Below are positions 28,890 through 43,600 of a stretch of DNA of 64,000 bases, piece by piece. The stretch is taken from NCBI RefSeq assembly GCF_021155765.1, contig NC_060105.1, forward strand, positions 248,001-312,000, written 5' to 3'. Each line of letters opens with the position of its first letter. The stretch's first letter is position 1. The notes under the pieces were generated by a model. That model worked only from the letters and a program-made list of their open reading frames with translations, was not told the origin of the DNA and did not search any database. A program made the translations under genes and the position numbers. This DNA comes from Diprion similis. Lineage: Eukaryota; Arthropoda; Insecta; Hymenoptera; Diprionidae.

Positions 28890-31080
28890 CCATTAATTTT
28901 TAAATATTTTTCGTCTTCGCCCTGTGACGATCGGAGTGAAAGCAAACAATCTGAGAAAAAATCGAAAAACTTTCCAGTCTGTAATACCGCAAAAGGTTTC
29001 AAGTCACTTACTGTATTTCCATCACCTATATACTAAATCTGTTATTCATCTCTAGGAATCCATTACATCATTTTATTTTCGCGAAAGTTGAACACAAAAA
29101 TTTGCCATTCATACTACCACGATAATTATTGCTCCATGAAAATTACAAAAATCGAAACTGTAAACGCTTTGGCGTAGTTTTCCACACAATGATTTGTTTT
29201 CGTAAAAAAGAGAACATTGTAGATATTATATATAAGGGGCTTGGGTAACCGAATTCTGGCGATCTTTCAACCAAGAAGCATTACATTAGGTTGGTGCGAA
29301 TCCGGAAAATCAAATATCGTACCTTCCCATACCTATAATAGTGTTACAAGACTGATTCGCAAGAAGACCGAATTTCGGACTCGGTGTCAAAACAAAGCTG
29401 TAACTTAATGGAACATAACATTTAGGATGGCTTTATCATGGTAATCTCACGTCTCGTACGCCGGACCTCGCCAGGAGAGTTTACGGTGCAACCCCCTGCA
29501 GCCTCCATTCCCCTTTAGCTCACACAGGCATTATTGTTGCCCCACAGGTTCACCCCTGTTTATCTGCAGAAAAAAAAATTCTCATACTCGGACGACAAGT
29601 TCTCGAGTAAGAAGATAAGACTGCTGCGGGTTTGATGCTCAACCTCTCATCCTTCGGAAAACTTGTCAGTCCTTATGACATTAATATATTCGTAGTAGAT
29701 ACCTGATTCACCCTAGCAAACACGTACGCCTATCGTAACTGTGCACGGTGGCATCTCCAGCACATATAGGTATACATATGGAAGACTTATGCGTGGGAAA
29801 CTAAGAAATGGGTGCTATTTTTCGTCCGCTTATGGTAGTAGGTACGCATAATAGTAGCATAGGGGTGAGCCGGGCAACGTGGGCCCCATACGTTAAAAAT
29901 TACTTTTAAGCCAAAACAAAACTAATTGTTATCTTGAAAGTTTTTGAAAATCATGTTCTTATCAAGGGGTCCATTTTTCCCGGACATCCCCGATACAATG
30001 TATTTCAACCAGTTAGCAAACGAGTACCGCGTTTCTGCGTTGTTGCTGCTGTAACAGTGTCATATAAAAAAAAGTGTCATCCTCTTGTAAATTCTCGTTG
30101 AAATCCTTAAAAGACTGTATAAATAGGTATATATCATACGTATAAGATAGCTACATACATATAGGTATACCTATGTACAGTCAAATTTTGCTATTCCGAG
30201 CTATTGTGAACCCTAGCAGTTCAGATAATCAAAAAATTCGAGTAATAGGGAATAAGGAAATAACGATATATCTTTCAGTGATAACTTGTGAATATTAATC
30301 ATGTTTTCCTCAATAAACAAACAGACTTATGTGTTTGTATTACGAAATATATATGAAACCATCATGTACAAGTAGTCGACCATGGTGACCAAGTACAGTC
30401 TTTCCGCTAGTATTCTGCCAGTCAATTTCTAACCTAAAAATATGTAATCACTCAAACTGCTATTCTACGTAAATTCGAGGTATTCAGATGCTACATCACG
30501 CGGTCAAAATGTCACGGAATATACTAATTTGTATTGAACTTACCTCTGGATGTACGACAAAACAAGTTTTTTTTTACCCAACAACTGAACACAGTGCAAT
30601 CTGCTACGCGACGTATTTCTATCACACTAAACGTCTAGTATATTAGATTGCTGTACAAAATATAAGTCATATCTACGTTATGAAAGATCTAAAATCACGA
30701 TAGCATACAATCTTTTTCTAAATCACGCATAGTTTCGATATCATTTTGGACTAAAGTCGTAAGTGACCGACTACAGGAGGTGGTTGGCTTACCGGCGCAG
30801 CGTGAAGCGCGTATATTTTGACCTCTTCGCAGAATGCACCTACGACTGCACGAAAAAAAAAAAGATTAAAAATCAACCACGCATAGCGTCTGCGACTTGA
30901 GAATAACAGAGGTGAGTGCAATAACTGAACCGCTACAAAATCGCAATGGAAATTTCTACGTCACCGATTTATATATATTGCCAAAATAATGTCTGTTGCG
31001 GACGTTGCCAGTCCATTAACGATAAAAGAATGTTATTCTTTTTGAAAATTTTGGATGTCCAAATAGCATATCGGCGTTGC
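25838..31080. other. Intergenic DNA upstream of the Cache/EGF gene
   Basis: The first few hundred bases should hold the minus-strand promoter and 5' UTR. Bases about 26100-26340 are relatively GC-rich, with CGGACGGACG-type repeats. Elsewhere the DNA is AT-rich, with only short open frames. A minus-strand frame at 28176-27949 (containing IRVIYRILQKRY) has a faint flavour of a decayed transposase, but nothing diagnostic. No RNA gene recognised. Confidence 0.45.
28810..28887. repeat. AAT/AGT microsatellite
   Basis: Runs of AATAAC, then about eight AGT and about a dozen AAT triplets. The long Tyr/Thr/Ile homopolymer frames on the minus strand are translations of this repeat, not genes. Confidence 0.95.
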
Positions 31081-31084
31081 GGCT

Positions 31085-31440
31085 ATGAAGATAATAATTG
31101 GTAGAAATGCCGAAAAGTGCGAAGAAACAGGTTCTGGATTATACGTATGCATACGTGATCTGCAGCGGTCGTCGTGTGGTAGTGTGCAATCATACCTATA
31201 TCTGTACGTGTATCGTGTGCCGTCTCTGCAACTCTGGAGACGCGAGCGCAGCAAGGACGCGGGTGCAGTGTGCACAACACCTCGATGCACGTACGCTTAC
31301 GAACCGACGTGCTTACGCACACCCGAGCATTCTGCAGTGGCAAGTATACGTATACCTCTGTCCACGCATACCTACGTGTCTCTGGGCATGTGTGAGATGA
31401 GACAGCGAGTTCGCGGCCCCGGCTCGTCGACTCGTTGCTC

Positions 31441-31472
<32 letters not shown>

Positions 31473-31720
31473 CACACACGACGAGATTTCACACGCGGCG
31501 CGGACTCGTGTGTGTAATCTCCATAGAGCCGCGCAACAAGGCGGGGCGCGAATACATTCGCACGTTGTATGTACCTACCGACGTGAACGCACACAGGCGG
31601 CGAACCGCGAAGCAAGACAAGGAAAAGCAGACGGTTGAATCGGATTGGGGCGCAAGCAAGCAAACTGGTTTGGTTTTGTAGGGCTTGCACCATTGCACCG
31701 CTCTCTCGGCGACAGTCCAA
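31085..31720. promoter_or_regulatory. GC-rich, CpG-rich island with CAGG microsatellite
   Basis: This stretch is clearly richer in G+C and CpG than its surroundings and carries eight and a half CAGG units at 31441-31474. Overlapping open frames on both strands (up to 198 codons) have Arg/Cys/Thr-rich composition typical of translated CpG-rich DNA and match no family. It lies 1.5-2.1 kb upstream of the Syncrip start exon, so it could be a distal promoter or non-coding first exon; that is inference. Confidence 0.35.
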
Positions 31721-32429
31721 TTTATGCATTACGCGGCTATGTAGGCACTCTACGATATCAAAACTACGCTGTGCCCCGGAACATAATATCATTGCAATAT
31801 TGCAACACCAAAGTGCCTACGCGAAATTATAAAACACTGGTGAAATCAAATTTAATATCGGTCAGACTTTGATATTGTGATTCTATGCAATTTCTACGCG
31901 GATCTACTGAAACTAAAAACAATAATTAAATAAAAATTATCGCACGTCAAGGCAGTGGCTAAATTTGTAAACCATATTATAATACTTATCACCTATAATA
32001 AATCGGAAGTGTTCTCGTTATAATATAATTCCAACACACCTCTAATAACTATGAGCGTTAAATGTATGAGTTTTGAATAATATTAATATACTTGATCAGT
32101 GTGTTTGCATCCGAAATTGTTTCTTTTCGCAAAATTATATTTCCATCAGAAGAGGTATAAATTATTTTCATAACTCTTTGTTCCATTTTATTTGCCAGTT
32201 TCTGACCGAAAATCATATCAGCGTCCTTGTTTCTATCTTCCGCCGTCTCGTTCGCCAAGTGCAAACTGCATATGTACTGCACAAGCGGGTTATTTTATTC
32301 TTAGTTTTCGCGCGAGCCAATCCAAATCCGCGATTCTGGTAAAAAGAAAATGGCCAACGTAGCTCGCTGGGTTTGAGCTTATCTTTGCGCGTCGTTTTGT
32401 GAACCCCGAAGTACGCGATCACGTTGACG

Positions 32430-32477
32430 TCTGCCGCCATTTCCTCACCGGAGGATTCTGTTCAGTTATTTTCTGAG
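32430..32477 (+). other. Candidate non-coding first exon of Syncrip
   Basis: GCCGCCATTTCC is followed by a GC-balanced segment ending TTCTGAG just before GTAATA, a plausible donor. The coding start exon begins right after an acceptor at 33234 with only two 5' UTR bases, so an upstream non-coding exon is required; this is one candidate. Transcript evidence would decide. Confidence 0.3.
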
Positions 32478-33234
32478 GTAATAAAACCGTGTTAGTTGAA
32501 AATAACGCGAACTTATATTGTTTCCACATTTTTATCATCAATTTTCTAACCGGTGAAATATCACTAGTCGTTCCACGGCGAGTTGTTGCAAGTGACGCGT
32601 CGGGTGCAGAAATGCACCGCATTCTTTAAGACGTACGGGATGCAACCTCTTGCCGGCCGGCTACCCTTTGCGGTTCGCAATTTCCATTTTTTTTTTTTAT
32701 TTTGCAAAATGCAAGGAAAACCTAGTGCGACACTCGGCCTTATTTGCTCAAACTCATCAACTCGTCGATGACGGGTCCGGCTCAATTGTAGGGGGGACTA
32801 TGTATCTATTTTTAATGACGCGACCAGTTTTTCTCTCCTTATCTTCAGATATCAGCCATATCCCTCTGCATACATAACGCGTGTGTGTGTATATTTTTTA
32901 TATGCATATATATTTTTCAACTTTCTCTAGCTCTTCGTTTATTCAAATCTATATTTCTCTTTGTGTACAGTGATATCTTGTCTTGACTACGCTATCGTCT
33001 GTTGTCATCACGCGGTTGTTACAATCGAGCATGGAATTGTCAGGCGCGAGCTTCAAATCCACGTTTGTTCAGCTTATTTAACGGCACTTGGGTTAATTTA
33101 AAGAAATAAGTGATCCCTTTGACATCCGGCTCAACCTTCCAACCCTAGAGTATATGAGAAGTTGCGGTTAGGTGTATCATTGTTACAAGTGCCAAAACCA
33201 ATGTGACTCGTGATGCACGATTCCATTTTTGCAG

Positions 33235-34656
33235 CTATGGCAGAGGGGAATGGGGAATTAAAAATGGAGGAAAAGCAACCAAAGGACGAAATGGAATACG
33301 TCGAGAGAACGGAGGATTACGCGAAACTCGTACAGTACGGACTCGACGAGAAGGTTGCAGGAAAGCTGGACGAAATTTATAAAACTGGAAAATTGGCTCA
33401 CGTAGACCTTGATGAAAGAGCTCTGGATGCCCTGAAAGAATTTCCTGTTGACGGTGCATTGAATGTTCTCACTCAATTTCTCGAGTCCAATCTGGAGCAC
33501 GTTTCGAACAAGTCCGCTTACTTATGTGGTGTCATGAAAACTTATAGACAAAAGAGTCGCGCTGGCCAAGGAGCTGGGGCTAGCACAACTCCAAAAGCGC
33601 CCGATGAGGACAAGATCAAGGTAAAAATGGTCATTTTTAATCAACAATAAATTCCCAACTGATGCAAATGCATAAAATATTATTGTAACAACATTCATCG
33701 AATATTCTTAACTTCAAACGATTCGTACAAAGTTTTTTAACAACCTTCCCATCGCTTGGTTTTGTATTGGGTCTTAGTTTGTCTACATGGTCAATGATTC
33801 TTTACTGCGTATACAGTCCTTCGACACAAAGGACAATATATGATTTTACAAGAAGCCTACATAATTGGCTCTCCCTCAGAATAAGCGTAGCTTATTGCTA
33901 CTCACAGCTTGCGGCCCTCTAGTCAAAGTGGGTTGCTTGGACTTGGGGTAAAATAATTTGTTACTAATTGCATTTACAGACTCCATATCCGCAATAGCTG
34001 ATGATTGGAAGCTGTAGAACTTCATAGTAAATTACTAAATTATAAGAGCATTTTAAGAGTATGAAATCATTGTGAGGATGCTGATTGTTGATATAAAATA
34101 TGCACTGATTTGATTTTGTTTTATATTCCAGATGATATTAGAGAGGACTGGGTATTCCTTAGATGTTACAACGGGTCAAAGAAAGTACGGTGGCCCTCCC
34201 CCAGGTTGGGAGGGCCCCACGCCAGGGAATGGTTGCGAGGTAGGAAGAATAAACCCATGACTAAATATCGGCGGTTTAGAAAGTTTAGGGTGGTGCGTGT
34301 AATCGACGTGCTGCCAACAGTAAAAAAAAATTTCGACAACTGATAGATACGAAAAACTACGTTGTAATAAAAATGAATTATACTGATATATATCATACAG
34401 CTGTTTTTTTGATTATGTGTTAATTCAGGTGTTTTGTGGAAAAATTCCGAAAGATATGTACGAGGATGAATTAATTCCGTTGTTCGAGAAATGTGGCATG
34501 ATTTGGGATTTGAGACTGATGATGGATCCCATGACTGGTTCCAACAGGGGATATGCATTTATCACGTTCACTAACAGGGAGGCTGCTCAACAGGCAGTAA
34601 GAGAGGTATGTGACTACATAATATGTATATGTGTATATATATATATATATTATCCG

Positions 34657-34691
<35 letters not shown>

Positions 34692-37600
34692 TGTATTACC
34701 TGGACTACTTGTCATAGAACCACTCTTATAACGTGTACCAACTTACTTCTATTTTTCTTACCCCATAGTTAACACCATGCCGCTACGGAACCATTGGATA
34801 TATTTATTTATTTATTGTTTACAAAATTTTTAGAGATGTTACAAAATTGTTATTGCTACCAAAACATGCTCTCGTTGAAAACGTTTTTAGTATTAGTATT
34901 CTGGCTTTTGCTTTGGCTCTTGTCTCCTAACAAGTGAACTGTGAACTTATTTGATTAGTGGAAAATTTTTGTTTGAAATGAAATCTAGTTAAAATAATTA
35001 CACGCTCTTGTATGTATCTTTTGATTGCGATTCGGTGATTTTAATTCACTGTATGTCGATTTCCAAACACAAATTAATAACAGAATCGATTTATTATCTC
35101 TCTGCCAGAAATAATGCTGTGCAAACATTTTGAACGGGTGCAATTTTATTTTTTATGTGGCTTGTTCTGTGTTCGTACTTACTTGCTTTTTTTTTCTCAG
35201 TAGTACGTATTTTCTCTGGACATGTTAATATTATTATTTTTTTAAAAGTTCCGTTTTTTTAACAGGACGTTAAGTGGAATTAAATATTGATGCTTACTCT
35301 ATGAACAATCCACATATCTGCTACTCTCATACATATATGTCCCTGACCATTTATTTCATGTTTAATTACTTTGACATCTAATTTGTCCCAGCAGTACTAT
35401 GTATTAACGACGTTCTATGGATCAAGTTTAATTTCCAGCTCTCCTCTTTGCTCAGTGGGCAAAATTGGGAGTGGAGAACCTTACAAAAAGAGTAATGAAC
35501 GAATAGAAAAGAAATGAAAATGAAAAACAAGGAGAAAAACAAACAAATACAGGAAAAAGAAAATGTATCTTGTATGGTTTAATTGGTTAGGGGTATATTC
35601 ACTTAATTGGTTTCACCTAATTGGACAGTGACAATTTTGCTAACAAAATTTAAAAATTGGTAGACTAAATTTTCTTTGCAGGATACATGATATGTGAACG
35701 CCGGTTTCCTATATTGTGAAGACTCGAGCGATAAAACGCATGCCAATCAATCGGTATCACGGACCACGCCATGCTAACTATTGATGCCACTTTTTTTTTT
35801 TCCATCGTTTCTTTTGTCTCGCTAAATTGTACATTTTGAACCATTTCCGAAATTTAACCATTTGTCGTAATTTATCACCTATATGGAACAATTCATTCAA
35901 ACAAAATTAGGCATGTGTGTGTTTTTCTTCATCCCACAGCTCGATAATCACGAAATAAAACCCGGCAAGAGTCTGAAAGTAAACATTAGTGTTCCTAATC
36001 TACGACTTTTCGTGGGGAACATACCAAAGTCAAAAGGCAAAGAGGAGATCTCGGACGAATTTGGTAAATTAGCAGGTAAAGTGAATTCGAGGCGTGTGTT
36101 ACCTACCTACCTACCTACCTGTCTACCTGTACTGTCACATAAGAGTTTGGTAGCTTTAAGTAGTGGTTGTAGATGGTATGGAACTATGAAACTATGGAAA
36201 ACTCGAATCGATCCAAGGATCGAACTATCAGTGACACTTTCGATTCTAGTCAGTCTCCTTGCCTCTCGGTTTATTAGTGAGATTAGTAACACCTCTCTGG
36301 TCCATGTCTTCTTTTCCTCTTATATATAGGTCGAGTTATAAGTTGACTTATATGATCTGTTTCCTACTCTTTACTGTCCCTCGCTCCACTGTTACCTGCA
36401 TACTTCCGGTCAGATTACCTACCTTGTTTCACCGTTCATGCTTCCTCGCCAATTTATCTTCCAATACGTATGGGACAAATGAATCAATTGAGTATTCAAC
36501 AAGTCGTTATCACGGATTACTGTTGAGCATCAATGCACCTTTGCTATGTACTTGAAATGCGACTTATGACTAAGCCCCAAGTATGGGGGTTCCGGGAGAC
36601 CCACGTGGACCGCGGGGGCGTATGGCTCGCTAACAAACGGACAGGCACTCCCACCAGTCCTCTGTAAAGCTTCCTCACGACCTTTTCCCTTCGACCCACT
36701 ACCTAGAATCACTTTACAATACCTCACTTTGCTGTCAGCCGATAAGCAGGCGAAATCACAAGAGGCAAGCTTAATTGGCTCTCTCCTTCCACATTATTCT
36801 TACAGCTAAATGATTATGAGATTCGGAAAGGCAAAAAGATTGGTGTTACCGTATCTTATAACAATCACCGCTTGTTTGTGGGAAATATTCCAAAGAATCG
36901 AGACCGAGATGACTTGTTCGAAGAGTTTACAAAACATGCACGTAAGTTGACAAATGCCCTTAAATCAGCAGGCAGTGGTTGAAGGAAGTTCAATCGGGAG
37001 AAAAATATCTAAATTAGTCAGTCAGCCAGTCAGTTGGTTAATGCGGTTGATACGACGCCAGATGGTTTGAAGTTCAACTGTCCAGCATTCGGGACATATT
37101 CTAATCTCCAGTCAATATTTCATGCAAATTTTATCAAATCTCCGAAATTCCACAAATTTTTTTTAAATGCTGGAGTTTATGATTTATTCAAAGCTGGTAT
37201 TGAAAATTTTTTGGAAAGAGGGCCTGCCCAAGTTTGTTTATGAGTCTGGCGATTGCATGATAGATGAAAGAAAAATTCTTCACACCCATGTATTAATAAA
37301 TTGTTGGACAGACTTGCGCATAGACACCCATTCATATACTTCACATGGTTACTTTTGTTATTTGACATTTACTGTGCATTGATATTCTTATTATTAGCTT
37401 GTTTTATAGTCGTGATTAAAGACAAAACGTATCTTCAATATTTCAATACTAATAAAACAAGATCCGGAAGTGCTCTTCTCTACACTGAAATTATTTACAA
37501 CGTGCTTTTGTGCAAATCAAAATCTTTTCAATCTTCGTCACATTCCAAGTCACACAAGGATTTTTCATATGTTAGGTTTGATAGAACAAGTAATTCATTT

Positions 37601-40600
37601 TCATCAATTGAATGTGTATTATACATGTACACACGGGGATATGGATTCTGAGACTGCTAACTTTTTCATTAAGTCAAATTCAGCCTGTAGCAGTCTGCGA
37701 ACAGTGACACTGCAGGCTGCATCTGTATTGCCAACGTAATTGACTCATCATAGAAATTGGCAGTCTCAGAATCCATTTCCCTGTGTGTACGAGTATAACG
37801 ATCACTTGAAAGTTCTCACACTAACTCTCGAAGTCTGGACACAGAGAGGAGGCCAGTGATAGAAATACATGTTTGAAGTGTTGCATACATTTTCAATTGC
37901 CAATTTTATACTATTATGTGACATTTGGTAAGAGTTGAGAGGCCAACACCTAATTACATTGAATATACCTTGTATGCATACATGCACGATTTTATACGTG
38001 CATATGCATGTACACACGCACATTAAATTACTAAGATCAGACAACAATATATCTTCACAGAATATACCTGTCTCCCAATTCATGTTTGCATTATTCTTAT
38101 AACTAAACTGAGAGGAAGGAGAAGTGTACCGTGTCCTACAGAGAATTGCCATAGTTAATCAGATAATGTGACACAGGCATTGCATTTTTTTAAACTCGTG
38201 TTGTCTGATGTATCCATGCTAATCTGTGTGTTGTTACTAAACGGTAAAGTTGTAACTTTCTGGATAACACGATTCTTTGTATGCTGATCAAATATGTGAC
38301 AAGATCAAGTCTTCTGTCCAACAAACAAATTATTATTTTTCTAACCGTACATCACACGGCCAGAATACTAAGCTAACGTTTGGTCCACCCATGTATGTTC
38401 AAGCATTCGTACACGCACACGTAACAATGATAGACTCAACAATTTATACACATGTAGAAATCTCTTTAGGATTAAGTGCTTAGACTTGATACTAAAACTG
38501 TTTTGAAAATTTGCAAGATGCTTCAATTGCAGTATATTGGAATGAGCGTGAGGATAAGGGAAAAATTGTCAAGTTATCAGCTGAGTAGTAAAATAATCTT
38601 GTGTATATAGAAAAGATTGACGCAAACTAAAGTTGGACCTTGGATCAATCGTGATTTTATTTTGATTAGTATTGAGGAATAGTTTTTTTTATAGTGTTAC
38701 TATGATTATCTTATGGCTTGGCATTGTTTTATACCTTGAATAATTACTCTTTGTTGAAGAAATATTGTTGTTGAGTTTACAGATCAAATCTAATTTTAGG
38801 TTGCCAGCATTTCCTCCTGCGAGGAAATTTTTTGTAATCAATTTTTGACACATGATACCTATAGTGGATTATCGCTATCTCTGGCAAACTTCCACTATTC
38901 ATTACTTTCAATTCTTATCCTGCTAGAACATCTTGACACTCGTGCTTATCATTCACTTAATTCAGTTGCCGTCTTCTTATTACCTCGGTAGCATATTCAA
39001 ATGAAAATCATTTGATTAGCCTAGGTCTGTTGTCATCGTCAATATAGGCATATACGAATCCAAGTTCTTTTCTTTCGGGATGCTAGCAGTTGCAAAGATT
39101 CTGTTTTGATTTGTTATACCTACATACCTATACAAAGGAGCATAAATGTTTATGTACTAATATGTATCTATGACTGGTGCGTGTGTGTGTATGTGTATGT
39201 CCGTACTATATGTATACACATACGCACGTATTTACGTATGGGATAAGCACGAAAGTCAGTGAACCGTTAGATTATATTTAGAAACAGGTATTGCTTATTG
39301 TTTGGATATTTTATATCTCGTCAAATAGAGTTTGAAATATTTAGGTAGCAGTGACAGATTCTGGAATATTTTTATCTTTCAATAATCCAATCTTTTTATC
39401 ATTTGAATGATATCAAACAATGCAAATTTTATTCAAAGGAATTCTAATACCGGAGAAAAAATTGAGTAATTCAGCATAGTAAATGATTATTTAAAGAAAC
39501 AACATTTTTCGTAACCAAAATTGGTATAATTCTCTAGATCTGTTTTCTTGTGTTTTTGCGGATTTTCCGTTCTGTTCCTGTAGTTCTTTTTAGTTTTATT
39601 ATTTCACTTTAAATGTTCCAAAACGAGCCTTACCTATGTTTTATATTATTTTCCACCATATAGCTGGCCTGACAGAGGTGATTATCTACAGCTCACCGGA
39701 TGACAAGAAGAAGAACAGGGGATTCTGCTTTCTGGAGTATGAGTCTCACAAATCGGCCTCTCTTGCTAAGAGGAGATTAGGCACTGGTCGTATCAAGGTC
39801 TGGGGTTGTGACATCATAGTCGATTGGGCTGATCCTCAAGAAGAACCTGATGAGCAAACCATGTCTAAAGTAAATATTTTCCGTTCAATCTTTATGCGTA
39901 TGTCGTATCATTTGAACCTTTCAATTCCCAATCTGTTTATTGCGATTCGGCTCAATTAGGCGTGCCCCAAACTTTTCAATACTTCCATGCTGGCTTCGAT
40001 GTGATCATATTACCAATAAGGTGAAACTGGTGTGAAAGACATGTTCTTGCTTTAAAAATAATTAGATCATTATTTTGGATAGTCAAATGCACAAATATAG
40101 TCATGCTAGAAACACTTTTTGTTTTTGCGGTACAAAAACTATCTCTGTCATGCATTCTGTATGCTGCATGGGCGACACAACACAAACAATCCTTGTAGTA
40201 AAACAGTATTAAATAAATTATTTTTTTTTAATTTTCATTTCCAGGTACGAGTGCTATATGTGAGAAATCTAACACAAGATTGCTCAGAAGAAAAATTGAA
40301 GGAATCTTTTGAGCAATTTGGAAAAATTGAGAGGGTGAAAAAAATCAAGGATTATGCTTTTATACATTTTGAAGATAGGGATAACGCTGTTAAGGTAATA
40401 TTCTGTTTCATTTTCAATCAATACAATATACAATGAAAATAAGTGAACATTTTCTCTACGAAATTGATTTCACACAGGCAATGCGCGAGTTAAATGGAAA
40501 AGAAATGGGCGGTTCCTACATAGAAGTTTCGCTTGCAAAACCACCGTCGGACAAAAAGAAAAAAGAAGAAATCCTTCGAAATAGAGAACGCAGAATGCTG

Positions 40601-43600
40601 CAGATGATGCAAGTTCGTGGCGGGTAAGATTTTGTAACCGATAATTTTCTTCTGTCTATTTTCTTCACCCTACAAAATAATGTTGCAACTGATTTGTCTG
40701 TGGTTATAAATCATTTATAGAGGTTCCCCATCTCATACAAGCATGATGGGAGGTCCCATGCAAGTTCGAGGCCCAGGTGGTCAAGGACTTCGAGGTGCCG
40801 GTGCTGGTATACGTGGAGCCATGGGCCGTGGCGATTATGGTAAGTGGGGGGCAGTTGATTAACCAAAATAGCATTTAAAAATTTATGTCAGCAACATTTT
40901 ACCTACTTATCGCTGTTTATTTAACCAGCCATTGGATGAACTTGCAAATATTGTTTTCATATGACATCTCCCTTTTCATTTAATTTAATAATTAAGACGA
41001 TTAAGACGAACGAAATTTGTCGTTACGTTAATTTAATTGGGATTATTAGAATAATTCATAACCTTGCGGGCTATTCTTCATTGAAAACAAATTTTGACAA
41101 CTATTTTCCATGTGTATTTGTATACAGGGTGATTTATTTGTTCCTGAAGCATACGCATAAGCAGCTCTCTCCCATCTGGGTCTCGCGTTCAGCAACGAAT
41201 AAATGATGCTGTATTTACACATATTCCACCAATTATCAGCACATTTTTTAACCACTAAAAATGGGTATTGCTTTAATCTTGATAGTTTGTTGTGTATGTC
41301 TAATTATGAATAATCTGGGTTAAGAGATGGCTAACCTGTGACCTTTCGATTCCCTTTCAAACTGGCCTCTAGAAATGAGGTGTTTGATCAAGTTAATAGC
41401 GGCAGAAAAGTATTGAACATGTTCTCTGATAATGACAACTATGGTCTTCAATCAGTACCTTAATTTGCATTTTCAATAAAAGGACAAAATTGTAGAATTG
41501 ACTAATTTTTTCTTCTAAAGATAATACTTCGTTAAAGACGTTACTTCGTTTTTTCGCAGGATGACATTTAAAATAAATATATCTAATGAATATTTATGCA
41601 TTTTTCGAGTAGATCCGAATATCCGTAATGAAATTGAAGTGGGTGATTGAACTATTTTATTATCACCAAGGGTAATATCATTCACTTGTAATCATAACAA
41701 ATTGGTAATAGTCATGAGACTCCGTAAATTTAAAAAAACTACCACTATAAAATCTGACTTGATTTCTCTTAATTTGCAGTTCCTAATGAAATTTTCATAA
41801 TTTTCACATAAAACTAAACTTGCTATACGCAGCAAACCATTTAAATTGCAACAAATTCTATTTTCTGGTGCATCGAAGTTATGCTGATCATTGGTAGAAT
41901 TCTCTTTTAATACTTATATATATACTTCCATATGAAAATTGAAAAAATGTTCCATACTCATTCACACGCGCGCGTGCTTATGCCCACAATTTGGTGAGGC
42001 GGATACCTGCTTGCCCTTTGAGCTGAGTTGATACCTTACACTAAATGCTATACCCTCAATAGGTACTTAGGACGGGGGGGCCTTCATCAACATTCACAGA
42101 ACAGAGGGGAAAAGAAACAAAGAGGGAGAATTAGAGAGTGAGCACGCGCGCGCGCGTGTGCAAATACTCAAGCTGGCATTTTACACTTATGGTGGAGGCC
42201 AACTCGAAATGGTTTATAAAAGTGGCGTTGCAACCAATAACTTCAAAAAACCTTGCTTGAAGAAATTGTATGTATTGAAATTGGCGGATTTCATCTGGTT
42301 TCATTTAATAGCATAAGGTCATCATTGCTGGATGTTTTCATAACTGTTTCCTACAAAGTTGAAGAAAGAAGTACAAATGAGTGTACACTTGTTTCATTGG
42401 CTGAGTATTAGTACCGGTATCCCATATATCGTGCCTTCGTGACCCCTGCAATATCATATAACTTATTGCTTGCTGTTCGGCGACCAATGTCATTAATGGT
42501 TTAGACGTTGAAGCTGTTTGAAAATAATTATCTGTTCTTTTTGTAAAAATGTAACTGGTTAATTAGAAAATGTTCATATTACCGATAGCTTCAATTGCTC
42601 AAAATGCTCAAGTAGGTGGATAGTTTCTTTTACAGTGGTCTTCTAGGGAAAAAATTGTAGGAATATCAGGATGATGACAGTCAGTCATTAGATGAAACAA
42701 AATTGAAGCCTGTTCATATGCGTGGTCTGGTTATTGAAAATTATGTTTTTTTGAGCTAATCTCACATTTAGCAGCTGAGAGGAAAGATTTTTTTGGCGTG
42801 TACACATCTGTATTCCATATGTGTTATGTATTACTAGACCTTGATTTAGATTAGCTCAAACATAAAATTTTGTGATAGCTAAGGCCCGACAATACATCAA
42901 TTTCGATATTTATTCAGGAGATGTTGAGAATATGACATAGTTGAGCGTGGGTTTTACTATCAGCCTGTTCTGAAATACAATAACTTAGCTTATAAGGAAT
43001 TGGTCAACTTTTGGCTTTAACTCATTTACGTTATATGCCTCATGGTTTTTGCAAGCATTGAAATTCTTTTTTTTTTTCAAGAATAGCCGTAAAATTAAGT
43101 ATTTCAAAGTTGAACATTAGTTAATTAACATCTATGTCACATTCTCTCTTATTCATTAATTTTGAGTCATACACGTGAATTTCATACCGATATGTAAAGG
43201 TGCAAAATGATTGAATTTCCTTCATAATAGCACATTGAAAGAAATAGTCATTTGTTGTTCCATAAAATAGGTATTCAAATTATTAAGTGTATAAACCGTT
43301 CATTGAATTATCGAATGTCATTTTCACATTTCTAACCAGTTTTGCAGACCCTACAAATATTGGTAAACTTAACTCACTCATCACACAAACTATATCCCGC
43401 ATGCTTTTTGGGGTTCTCCATCACATTACTTAATTACATACCCAATGCTTTTGCGCATGATAGGTAAAATATAAAGTGTGAAAAAATTGTTGACGTTTGA
43501 GAAGCTAAATATTTATAATACATGTCGCTCAATCCGCCATTCTTCACCGAGGTTCAACCACATCAGGGTAGTTCTCACCCTGAAAAATTCACTTTTTAAC

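Noticed and set aside
28711..29002. Poly-Tyr and poly-Ile/Thr frames on the minus strand
   Set aside because: Products of the AAT/AGT microsatellite.
31083..31792. Long overlapping frames (up to 198 codons) on both strands
   Set aside because: CpG-rich, repeat-containing DNA with open frames in several phases, no family match and no splice support.
33213..33215. Earlier ATG for Syncrip giving [12 protein letters not shown]
   Set aside because: A TTTTTGCAG acceptor lies between it and the ATG at 33237, and the fly protein starts MAEGNGEL, so 33237 is preferred.
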